Source of the DNA: an uncultured Shewanella sp.
GTDB lineage: Bacteria; Pseudomonadota; Gammaproteobacteria; Enterobacterales; Shewanellaceae
Direction: 5' to 3'
Assembly: GCF_947495455.1 (NCBI RefSeq)
Contig: NZ_CANLZC010000036.1
Coordinates: forward strand, 1 to 48,328
DNA length: 48,328 nt
Shown here one piece after another: positions 18,394-27,194 of this stretch. Position numbers and translations under genes: made by a program. The notes beneath the pieces were generated by a model, which worked only from the letters and a program-made list of their open reading frames with translations, was not told the origin of the DNA and did no database searches. Each line of letters begins with the position of its first letter. The stretch's first letter is position 1.

Positions 18394-19824
18394 ATGAGTA
18401 ACGAAATCAAAACTCAGGTCGTCGTACTAGGCGCAGGCCCAGGCGGTTATTCAGCAGCCTTTCGCGCAGCCGATTTAGGCCTAGAGACTGTCATAGTTGA
18501 ACGTTTTGACACCTTAGGTGGTGTTTGTTTAAACGTTGGCTGTATCCCATCTAAAGCCTTGTTACACATATCTAAAGTGATAGAAGAAGCCAAAGAAGTG
18601 GCACATCACGGTGTGTCTTTTGGTGAGCCACAGATCGATTTAGATAAACTTCGTGGCTTTAAAGAAAAAGTGGTTGGGCAGTTGACTGGCGGACTTGCGG
18701 GCATGTCTAAAATGCGTAAAGTCAATACTGTTCAAGGTTTTGGTAAGTTTACAGGTCCTAATACACTTGAAGTGACTGCAAAAGATGGCACTGTGACAGT
18801 TGTCCAGTTTGAAAATGCGATTATTGCGGCGGGCTCTCGTCCAATTCAATTACCTTTCATTCCTCATGAAGATCCACGTATTTGGGATTCTACAGATGCA
18901 TTAGAACTCAAAGAAGTGCCTGGTAAGCTACTGGTGATGGGTGGTGGTATCATTGGTCTTGAAATGGGAACGGTTTACTCGTCTCTAGGTAGCCAAATTG
19001 ATGTCGTGGAAATGCTTGATCAGCTTATTCCTGCGGCTGATAAAGATATTGTTCGTAGCTACACTAAGCAAGTTAAAGACAGATTTAACTTAATGCTACA
19101 AACAAAAGTGACCGCAGTTGAAGCAAAAGACGATGGCATCTATGTTTCAATGGAAGGTAAAGGCGCACCAAGTGAGCCAGTACGTTACGATGCTGTATTA
19201 GTGGCTATTGGCCGTACGCCAAATGGTAAAGCGATTGATGCTGATAAAGCGGGCGTTAATGTTGATGAACGTGGTTTTATCAATGTCGATAAACAGTTGC
19301 GTACTAATGTCCCTCATATTTTTGCTATTGGTGACATTGTTGGCCAACCTATGCTGGCACACAAAGCGGTTCATGAAGCCCATGTTGCTGCTGAAGTTAT
19401 TTCAGGTCTTAAGCATTTCTTCGACCCTAAAGTGATCCCATCCATTGCTTACACTGCACCTGAAGTGGCTTGGGTTGGTTTGACCGAGAAAGAAGCCAAA
19501 GAGCAAGGTATTGCTTATGAAACGGCTAACTTCCCTTGGGCGGCAAGTGGTCGTGCGATTGCCTCAGATGCAAGCGAAGGCATGACCAAGCTTATCTTCG
19601 ATAAAGAGACTCATCGCGTGATCGGTGGTGCTGTTGTCGGTGTGAATGGTGGTGAGCTATTGGGTGAAATTGGTTTAGCCATTGAAATGGGTTGTGATGC
19701 GGAAGATTTAGCATTAACTATCCATGCACATCCTACCTTACATGAGTCAGTGGGCTTAGCTGCTGAAGTTTATGAAGGTTCAATTACTGATCTGCCAAAC
19801 CCTAAGGCAAAAAAGAAAAAGTAA
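18394..19824 (+). CDS. lpdA: Dihydrolipoamide dehydrogenase Lpd (E3)
   Basis: The FAD enzyme that reoxidises dihydrolipoyl groups of pyruvate and 2-oxoglutarate dehydrogenases and the glycine cleavage system with NAD+. From the ATG at 18394 it is 476 residues. Visible: FAD-binding GAGPGGYSAA, the redox disulfide in CLNVGC (Cys45 and Cys50), NAD-binding GGGIIGLEMGTVYSSLG, the second FAD motif FAIGDIVGQPMLAHKA, and the C-terminal catalytic His in HAHPTLHES. AGAGGA lies before the chosen ATG; an in-frame ATG 21 bp upstream is less likely. The Lys-rich end KAKKKK is a common variant. Confidence 0.96.
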   Translation: MSNEIKTQVVVLGAGPGGYSAAFRAADLGLETVIVERFDTLGGVCLNVGCIPSKALLHISKVIEEAKEVAHHGVSFGEPQIDLDKLRGFKEKVVGQLTGGLAGMSKMRKVNTVQGFGKFTGPNTLEVTAKDGTVTVVQFENAIIAAGSRPIQLPFIPHEDPRIWDSTDALELKEVPGKLLVMGGGIIGLEMGTVYSSLGSQIDVVEMLDQLIPAADKDIVRSYTKQVKDRFNLMLQTKVTAVEAKDDGIYVSMEGKGAPSEPVRYDAVLVAIGRTPNGKAIDADKAGVNVDERGFINVDKQLRTNVPHIFAIGDIVGQPMLAHKAVHEAHVAAEVISGLKHFFDPKVIPSIAYTAPEVAWVGLTEKEAKEQGIAYETANFPWAASGRAIASDASEGMTKLIFDKETHRVIGGAVVGVNGGELLGEIGLAIEMGCDAEDLALTIHAHPTLHESVGLAAEVYEGSITDLPNPKAKKKK

Positions 19825-19846
19825 TATTTAGTTAGGACTATATAGT

Positions 19847-19872
19847 AAAAAGCGCTCATAGAGCGCTTTTTT
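19847..19872 (+). terminator. Rho-independent terminator after lpd
   Basis: AAAAAGCGCTC and GAGCGCTTTTT form an 11-bp stem around a 3-nt ATA loop with a T6 run, 22 bp after the lpd stop. A textbook terminator. Confidence 0.92.
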
Positions 19873-20305
19873 GTATTGATAGACCTTTACTCGAAAACTA
19901 TTTTTTAATTAAGATTCATTCTCGTTAACCTTGAAGTTAACTCTCAAGTTTAAGTTGTTTTAATGTTGATTTAACTTTGCTTTTTTTATTGTTGATGCTA
20001 AAAATTAAAGTTTTTTCATTAAGTGACAAAAATTTACGTTACTGTATTTTAGAGCATATTATATTGAGTTATTATGCTTTTTTATTTTAAACGACCTTTT
20101 TATTATGGCTTAACTGGCTGTTTTTCTGTATAAAATTTCTTATTGGTATTGCGTGGTCTAAAGGTGGATTTGCCTGTTTTATGCGCGGTGGCATTTTTTG
20201 ACCTTTTTTCAATGTTTTTAAAATGTATATCATATTTAATATAAAGGTGAATAAAGAACCGCTAAATGATACATTTGAATCATAGTTACGTTTGCTGTCA
20301 GTTGT
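19873..20305. other. AT-rich intergenic region upstream of the GGDEF/EAL gene
   Basis: About 430 bp, very AT-rich, with no coding signal. It must carry the promoter of the large sensor gene beginning at 20306. No specific operator was recognised. Confidence 0.4.
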
Positions 20306-23300
20306 ATGAAAAAGAGAATAATAAAAATAGCATTAGGTCTGATCTGCGTTTTTATGGGTCTGTTCAATTTTGTAAAGGCTGATGATTTAGTGCAGCGAGT
20401 GTTTAGTGATCGTGATGGGCTGAGCAGTACAACTGTTAGAGATATTAGCTTTGATGTGCATGGGTTTACTTGGCTCGCCACCGATGAGGGGCTGTACAGG
20501 GTTAGTAATACTAAGGTCAGGCGTATAGATAAGCGTGAAGCAGGTTTAAATTTAGATCGAAATATTTTTTATTTGGTCGAGCCGTTAAATGAGCAATATG
20601 TATTAGTGAGTACCGCGCATCAAGTGTATTTATACGATGTGCTCCAAGATAAATTTCTGCGCTTTGGTTCAAAGGCGCTCTTTCCAGAATATCAAGCCGA
20701 TGGGGTTGTTGACTTTGTTAAGCGCTCTGATGGCCGTTATTTACTGCTGACTTATGATGGCGAATTACTTGAATTTTCATGCCAAGACCTTTCTCTTGAA
20801 TTACTGAGCTACTTGCCTTTTCATCCTGATATTCCCTGGCGTTACATGACAAGTATGGGGGATAAAATTCTTGTTGCGACGGAACATAGCTTACAGGTTA
20901 GAGATAAATTAGGTGCACGGGAAGTACAAGTTGGATGGGATGAGACACTAGGCACTATTAAACAACTATTTACTGATTCTAAAGGTCAAGTCTGGATGGC
21001 GACAAGTCATGGCCTGTATCAGTTCGATAGTCAAAATTATCGTGTGAAACCGATTACTCAATTGCCTTATTATGTGGCAAAAATCACTGAAGATGATCAA
21101 GGCTTTTTGTGGTTGGCCACACGAGTAGGCTTGCTAAAGTGGCATTCGAGTCAAATTGAGGTAACAACTTTTAATGGTGAGTTACGAAAAGCCACTGATT
21201 TAGATTATATCTATGCCATTAATATTGATGCGAATGGTTTAATTTGGGTTGGAGGTTCAGGTGATGGTGTTGCTATTTTAGCTGAATCTCCTGACTTTTT
21301 GTTGAATGTGATCTCTAGTGACGCGCCCTATCAACTTTCAAATCAACTCGTTTGGTCAATATTATCAGACGAAAATACCTTATGGCTTGGAACGGATGGC
21401 GGGCTAATTCGTGTCGATAAGCAAAATGATTCCAGTTCAATGGTGATGCCTAAGGGGTTGAACGTCAGTGATAGCATTTATCAAATTCATCATTTTATGG
21501 ATGGGCAATTGCTTCTGTCGACAACCAATGGCCTGATTGTGGTTGACAAAAACGATGACCTTGAGACAAAAAGTTCATTGCAGGGGCAGCGTCACTTGTT
21601 AGAAAACAAAGTCATTTACAGTAGCTATCAAGATCCGCTGTCTCCTGATAATTGGTGGATAGCAACCAATACAGGTTTATTTTTGTGGCAGCCGCATATA
21701 GGTAAGCCTAAAAAAATAAGATTAGGCTTATCTGAAAATAACCAAGGATTGTATAAAGTTAATATTGTTTATCGGGATAATGAACGTTTGTGGATCGGTG
21801 GTGATGATTTGTTTGGCTATTTAGATGAAAATAATCAATTCCACTCTTATTTGAATGAAATCTCAATCAATAATATGCCTTCCAGTGTGGATGTTATCGA
21901 AGAAATAAGACCTGGTGTTTTGTGGTTAGGGACTGCTGTAAATGGTTTAATTGAATTTCAATTAAACACGCAAAAAGCGAGTTCATTAGAGAAGTTATGG
22001 GGGGTTTCTTGTCAAAGTGTTTTTTTTATTCAACAAACTGATAAAGCACGTATTATTGGCTGTTCATCTTCTATAATTCGTCAAGATAAGATCACACATG
22101 ATGTGTTAGTGATTAACGATAACGATGGTTTGATCAGTAATGAATTAAATCAAGGCGCTTATTTTTACGAGCCTAATGAAGGTTTATACGTGGGGACGCC
22201 TAATGGTGCAATGTTATTAGATACCAACGCACTGAAGAACAGGGTTCAGCAAAGTAGCGCACTCATAGAGTCGATTAATGTGCATTATGACGACCGAGTG
22301 CAATTAAGTTTGTTACCGGAGAAAGCCAATATCATCGCCCCTGGCGCCAAGTTGATTACTTTTCAGTTAAGCCGTAGTGATTATTTAGATGACAGTTTAA
22401 TGGTGTTGAAATATCGCTTGATGCAGGCCGGTACAAGAAAAAATACGGATTATTTATTGTTAGAAGGGCAGCCCCAGCTGAATATTTTAGGGCTTAAAGC
22501 TGGGGATTACGTACTTGAAGTTTTGGTGCAGCAAAATGGCATTTGGGCGAGCCGTCCTTTGCTATTCTCTTTTACTGTAGAGGATTTTTGGTGGCAGTCA
22601 GTTTGGTTTACTGGGTTTGTGGTATGCATTTTATTGGGGGTTTGCCTCATAGGATTTGGATTGCGTCGTCAGCATGGATTGGCGTTTAGAAGTGTGAATG
22701 ATGCTCTTTTAGAAAGTGAGGATAGATTGCGTCAATCTCTCAAAGGAAGTGATTCTGAGTTATGGGAGTGGCGACGTGAAACCGGTTTATTTCGCCTTGG
22801 AAATGAAAGTGGTGTCTTGGGTGTTGAAGAAAAGCTGGTTTATTTAACAGAAAGTGAATTTCCGGTTCATAAAAAAGAAAAAAGTGCCGTTATTGGTGCT
22901 TGGCATGAAATGTTAGCGGGAAAAAAAGAGCGTTTTGATTGCGAATATCGTTATCGACGCTTAGATCGTTCATGGGGGTGGATGAAAGTGCGAGGACGCC
23001 CTGTAGAATGGAGTGAGGTGTCAGGTGATATTACTCGCGTGGCTGGTATTTTTACGGATGTTACGCAGCAACGACAATTAGAGGATGACATTAAGTTGCT
23101 GGCTCAAGCTTTTGAAAATACCTCAGAAGGTGTGCTTATTCTTGATAACCAAGAACAAATTCAAGTGGCTAATAAAGCGGCTAAAGAATTGATTGGAGCT
23201 GAAGAGTCTTTGATTGGCTGGTCTTTTTCTGAATTCGTTTTACTTTATAACGGGCGCTTTAGCACGATTGCTGAATTACTCTTTGAAGAGACCACTTGGA

Positions 23301-24754
23301 CAGGGGAATGTGAATTAGTGCGCGAGAACAATTCACCTTGTCCTATTTGGTTAAATATTTCAGCAATTATAGATGAAAGCGATGAAGTCACGCATTTTGT
23401 TGCTGTTTTTTCTGATATTACAGAAAGAAAACGCGTCGAAGCTAATTTAAGGCAATTAGCCAATTTTGATATGCTGACGGGATTGCCAAATCGTGCTTTA
23501 TTTTCAAACCGATTATCTAAAGCCATTTACCATGCTCAACGTAAAGATGAAAAATTAGCTTTATTGTTTTTAGATTTGGATCGTTTTAAGCACATCAATG
23601 ATTCATACGGCCACAGTATGGGAGATGCTTTATTGGTTGAGGCTGCTAAAAGGCTGCAATCGTGTGTTTCCTCTGAATATTCACTGTGCCGTTTTGGTGG
23701 AGATGAATTTGTATTGCTATTGCCTAACATTACGCATATTGATGAGGTTAATCAGGTATGCCAAAAATTACTGACAGCTATTGCATCCCCTTTTTCTTTA
23801 TACGGTCGAGAGTTTTTCATATCAACGAGTATTGGTGTGAGTTTATGGCCTGAAGATGCAAACCAAGCTGAGACCTTAATCAAAAATGCCGATCTTGCTA
23901 TGTATCATGCAAAAGAAGAGGGAAGAGGCAACATTAAATATTATTCTGCCGAGCGTAATGAGCAAGCCCTATATTACATGGGATTAGAGGTTGATTTACG
24001 TAAGGCTATTGAGCGCGATGAGTTAGAGCTTCATTATCAGCCCCAGATAGATACAGCACAAGGCGAATACTTGATTGGTATGGAAGCTTTGTTGAGGTGG
24101 AAACATCCTAAAGAGGGGTATATTCAGCCAGAACTCTTTATTAAGGTAGCAGAAGGATGTGGATTAATTATTGACCTTGAACGCTGGGTATTAAAACAAG
24201 CGTGTTTTCAATATAGGCAATGGGATAAGCCAAAAAATGGTCAGATAAAATTGTCGATCAATATTTCGGGCGTCCACTTTTTACAGAGTGATTTTATTGA
24301 TTCAATTAAAGATATTTTTAATCAAACTGAATGCAACCCATCTGATATTGTACTTGAAATTACTGAGGGGGTGTTGATGAAAGAGCTGAATGTGGCTAAG
24401 GCGCATTTATCAGCTTTGAGGCAATTGGGCGTTAATGTGGTCATTGACGATTTTGGAACAGGATATTCATCATTAGCTTATTTACGGCATTTTGATGTAA
24501 GTGGTCTTAAAATTGATCGTTCTTTTTTAAAGCAGATTACAGTTAATAAGGCTGATCAGGCCATTGTGAGTAGTATTATAGAATTGGCGAATAACTTACA
24601 ATTAAATTTGATCGCCGAAGGCGTGGAAACAAGCGAGCAATTACAACAAGTACTCAGCCGGGGCTGTCATCAAATTCAAGGTTATTATTTTTCTAAACCC
24701 CTCACATTTGATGGTATGCAGGCTTATATGAAACGCTTTTCTTTTACGCCTTAA
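20306..24754 (+). CDS. Periplasmic-propeller sensor with PAS, GGDEF and EAL domains
   Basis: A 1482-residue membrane sensor predicted to make or break cyclic di-GMP. Order: signal peptide (1-25); a two-component-regulator beta-propeller (about 30-640) with many repeats ending in a W(L/I/M)(A/G)T..GL pattern, such as FTWLATDEGLYRV, QVWMATSHGLYQF and TLWLGTDGGLIRV; a Y_Y_Y-type domain (about 690-765); one membrane helix (about 770-795); two PAS-type domains (about 815-920 and 935-1045); GGDEF (motif intact near 1131-1135); EAL (EALLRW near 1260, then DDFGTGYSSL, EGVE and QGYYFSKPL). Both catalytic centres look intact; the RxxD inhibitory site is absent. The propeller resembles those of hybrid sensors for oligosaccharides, but the ligand is unknown. 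No strong ribosome site. The patatin gene follows closely. Confidence 0.92.
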   Translation: MKKRIIKIALGLICVFMGLFNFVKADDLVQRVFSDRDGLSSTTVRDISFDVHGFTWLATDEGLYRVSNTKVRRIDKREAGLNLDRNIFYLVEPLNEQYVLVSTAHQVYLYDVLQDKFLRFGSKALFPEYQADGVVDFVKRSDGRYLLLTYDGELLEFSCQDLSLELLSYLPFHPDIPWRYMTSMGDKILVATEHSLQVRDKLGAREVQVGWDETLGTIKQLFTDSKGQVWMATSHGLYQFDSQNYRVKPITQLPYYVAKITEDDQGFLWLATRVGLLKWHSSQIEVTTFNGELRKATDLDYIYAINIDANGLIWVGGSGDGVAILAESPDFLLNVISSDAPYQLSNQLVWSILSDENTLWLGTDGGLIRVDKQNDSSSMVMPKGLNVSDSIYQIHHFMDGQLLLSTTNGLIVVDKNDDLETKSSLQGQRHLLENKVIYSSYQDPLSPDNWWIATNTGLFLWQPHIGKPKKIRLGLSENNQGLYKVNIVYRDNERLWIGGDDLFGYLDENNQFHSYLNEISINNMPSSVDVIEEIRPGVLWLGTAVNGLIEFQLNTQKASSLEKLWGVSCQSVFFIQQTDKARIIGCSSSIIRQDKITHDVLVINDNDGLISNELNQGAYFYEPNEGLYVGTPNGAMLLDTNALKNRVQQSSALIESINVHYDDRVQLSLLPEKANIIAPGAKLITFQLSRSDYLDDSLMVLKYRLMQAGTRKNTDYLLLEGQPQLNILGLKAGDYVLEVLVQQNGIWASRPLLFSFTVEDFWWQSVWFTGFVVCILLGVCLIGFGLRRQHGLAFRSVNDALLESEDRLRQSLKGSDSELWEWRRETGLFRLGNESGVLGVEEKLVYLTESEFPVHKKEKSAVIGAWHEMLAGKKERFDCEYRYRRLDRSWGWMKVRGRPVEWSEVSGDITRVAGIFTDVTQQRQLEDDIKLLAQAFENTSEGVLILDNQEQIQVANKAAKELIGAEESLIGWSFSEFVLLYNGRFSTIAELLFEETTWTGECELVRENNSPCPIWLNISAIIDESDEVTHFVAVFSDITERKRVEANLRQLANFDMLTGLPNRALFSNRLSKAIYHAQRKDEKLALLFLDLDRFKHINDSYGHSMGDALLVEAAKRLQSCVSSEYSLCRFGGDEFVLLLPNITHIDEVNQVCQKLLTAIASPFSLYGREFFISTSIGVSLWPEDANQAETLIKNADLAMYHAKEEGRGNIKYYSAERNEQALYYMGLEVDLRKAIERDELELHYQPQIDTAQGEYLIGMEALLRWKHPKEGYIQPELFIKVAEGCGLIIDLERWVLKQACFQYRQWDKPKNGQIKLSINISGVHFLQSDFIDSIKDIFNQTECNPSDIVLEITEGVLMKELNVAKAHLSALRQLGVNVVIDDFGTGYSSLAYLRHFDVSGLKIDRSFLKQITVNKADQAIVSSIIELANNLQLNLIAEGVETSEQLQQVLSRGCHQIQGYYFSKPLTFDGMQAYMKRFSFTP

Positions 24755-24789
24755 CATTGTCATATTCATTAACATATAAAGATTACTTT

Positions 24790-27006
24790 ATGACTTCTCG
24801 TTTATTGCTATTGATGTATTTACTGGTATTTTCATTTTTCTTGCCAGCCCAAGAAAGACCGACTATTGGTTTAGTGTTAAGTGGTGGGGGAGCTAAAGGT
24901 GCCGCTCATATTGGCGTTTTAAAGGTCCTTGAGGCTAATCGTATTCCCATTGACTACATTGCTGGAACGAGTATTGGTGCTTACGTTGGTGGTATGTATG
25001 CCTTGGGTTACAGTGCGGCAGAAATTGAATCAATCATGATGAATACCGATTGGAGTGAAGGCTATTCTGATACCATACCAAGAGAAGCGCTAAGCTATCG
25101 TAATAAAGAATTAAGAGATCAATATAATATTCCCATTAATATGGGATATAGTGATGATACGGCTAAGTTTCCCGCAGGTTTATTGCGTGGGCAGAGCATG
25201 TCGCAGTTATTGCGAAAGTCGACAAATCTTGTTCAGGAATTTTCAAGTTTTGACAATTTATCCATCCCTTATCGCGCTGTCGCGACTAACCTTGAAACCA
25301 GTGATGCCGTTATTCTAGATTCTGGTAGTCTTGTACAGGCGATGCAAGCATCAGCGTCGGTTCCTGGTGCGTTGGCGCCAACTGTCATCAATGGAAAATT
25401 GCTTGTTGATGGTGGTATTGCGAATAACTTACCTGTCGATGTGGCTAAATCTATGCATGCCGATATTATTATTGCAGTTGATATTGGATCGCCTTTGGTT
25501 GATAAAAAACAACTGAATAATACCGTGGATGTGTTGACTCAGCTATCTACTATGCTCACCAATGCCAGTTCGATGAGGCAAAAGCAATTACTTACTGAAA
25601 AAGATGTGTTAATTCGGCCCGAAATTGATGATTTGAGTACCACGGATTTTTCAATTATGCCGACAGCTTTATTGTTAGGAAAAGAAGCGGCTGTGGGACA
25701 TCTTGAGCAGCTACTCGCTTTTCAAGTGAGTGAGAATGATTATGCCGCTTATCTAGAAGGAAAGCGGTTAAAAAGCGAGTTATGGCGTCAAGAGTTAGTC
25801 AAACCTGTCATTCGTATCGTCATTGATAATAATGCGCGCGTGAATGATTCACTTATTCGAGACACTTTTGATATAAAACTTGGACAAGATATTACCATTC
25901 AGCAGTTAGAGGAAGGGATCGAGCGTGTGTACGCACTGGATTTATTTGAACATGTTGATGCCGAATTCACAGATACTGACGAAGGGCGGGTATTAACGCT
26001 GATTACTCGTGATAAATCTTGGGGGCCAAATTATTTTCAACTGGGGTTTAGTTGGGAAGATGATTTTAATAATGATTCCATTTTTGAAGTGGACTTGGCA
26101 TATACTTTGACCAATTTAACTGCAAATGGTGGGCAGTGGCGCAATGAGCTTTTACTCGGATATAACAAGAGAATAGCGACTGAATTTTATCAGCCTTTAG
26201 ATCCTAAAGAGCGTTATTTCAGTCGAGCACGCCTGGCATTCTCTTCTACACATATACAATATTATCAGGATAATAACTTATATTTAGAAGTCATACAGAA
26301 AACTTACAGTGGTGAGATGGGTCTAGGATTTAATTATGACAATGGCGGCAGTATCGAGTTGGGAGGGCTGGGTGAAATTGGCTCACTGAGTAATGATACT
26401 GTAGATGCGTTTGAATTGGATTACACTAGCTATGGTGCTTACTTGAAGTTTGGTTTTGATGATCTCGATAGTATCAACTTTCCTACTACTGGAAATCGAT
26501 TAACATTGAATATGTATCTACGTCATGAAGATTACGAACAAAAAACTGTGGTGAATAACGAAGGATATTCATTTCAAATTGAAGCGGATTGGCGTGGAGC
26601 GATTAGGATAAGAAATCATGTGTTCATGGGTAAGGCTTCTTTTGCGACGGTCAATACCGATACTTTCTTTACGGTGAATACTTCATCTTTAGGTGGCTTT
26701 TTAAATCTATCGGGTTACCATCAAGATGCTTTATATGGCTCACACAAAGTGTTTGGTGCGCTAGTGTATCAATACGATTTAGGGCGAGATGTGTTGGGAT
26801 TGACTCAATATCCGCTCTATCTAGGCACAAGTTTAGAGGCTGGTAATGTGTGGGAGCAACGAGATGCCGTTGATTTAGGTGATTTAATTTATTCGGGAAG
26901 TTTATTTTTAGGGACGAATACAGGTATTGGTCCTACGGCACTCGGCTTTGGTTTTACCAATACGGGTGAGCAAAGTGTGTTCTTATTTATGGGAAATACA
27001 TGGTAA
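24790..27006 (+). CDS. Patatin-like phospholipase with POTRA and Omp85 barrel (type Vd autotransporter)
   Basis: A 738-residue protein of PlpD architecture: signal peptide (LLLLMYLLVFSFFLPAQ, cleavage near 20); patatin lipase domain with oxyanion loop GGGAKG (32-37), nucleophile Ser61 in GTSIG, and the dyad Asp207 in DGG; a POTRA-like segment (about 330-410, VKPVIRIVIDNNARVND to RVLTLITRD); then a 16-strand Omp85-type barrel ending FLFMGNTW. The predicted site is the outer membrane, with the lipase domain on the surface or released. The ATG at 24790 gives a proper signal peptide; an earlier in-frame TTG at 24757 does not. It lies 35 bp after the GGDEF/EAL gene, so joint transcription is likely. 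Confidence 0.92.
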   Translation: MTSRLLLLMYLLVFSFFLPAQERPTIGLVLSGGGAKGAAHIGVLKVLEANRIPIDYIAGTSIGAYVGGMYALGYSAAEIESIMMNTDWSEGYSDTIPREALSYRNKELRDQYNIPINMGYSDDTAKFPAGLLRGQSMSQLLRKSTNLVQEFSSFDNLSIPYRAVATNLETSDAVILDSGSLVQAMQASASVPGALAPTVINGKLLVDGGIANNLPVDVAKSMHADIIIAVDIGSPLVDKKQLNNTVDVLTQLSTMLTNASSMRQKQLLTEKDVLIRPEIDDLSTTDFSIMPTALLLGKEAAVGHLEQLLAFQVSENDYAAYLEGKRLKSELWRQELVKPVIRIVIDNNARVNDSLIRDTFDIKLGQDITIQQLEEGIERVYALDLFEHVDAEFTDTDEGRVLTLITRDKSWGPNYFQLGFSWEDDFNNDSIFEVDLAYTLTNLTANGGQWRNELLLGYNKRIATEFYQPLDPKERYFSRARLAFSSTHIQYYQDNNLYLEVIQKTYSGEMGLGFNYDNGGSIELGGLGEIGSLSNDTVDAFELDYTSYGAYLKFGFDDLDSINFPTTGNRLTLNMYLRHEDYEQKTVVNNEGYSFQIEADWRGAIRIRNHVFMGKASFATVNTDTFFTVNTSSLGGFLNLSGYHQDALYGSHKVFGALVYQYDLGRDVLGLTQYPLYLGTSLEAGNVWEQRDAVDLGDLIYSGSLFLGTNTGIGPTALGFGFTNTGEQSVFLFMGNTW

Positions 27007-27194
27007 TACAGAGTATTATCCTAACATATTCGTTTTTTTGTAAATCTTTGGTTACATAGTGCAAGTTGTTTATTATATGACTATCGAATAACATGCGTAT
27101 GATTTTTTATATGAATAACATGTATATTTGAGCGACTTATAACCAGATAGTGTTAAGTTGCTTCTATATAGAAGAATAAAATTTGGGGACGATA

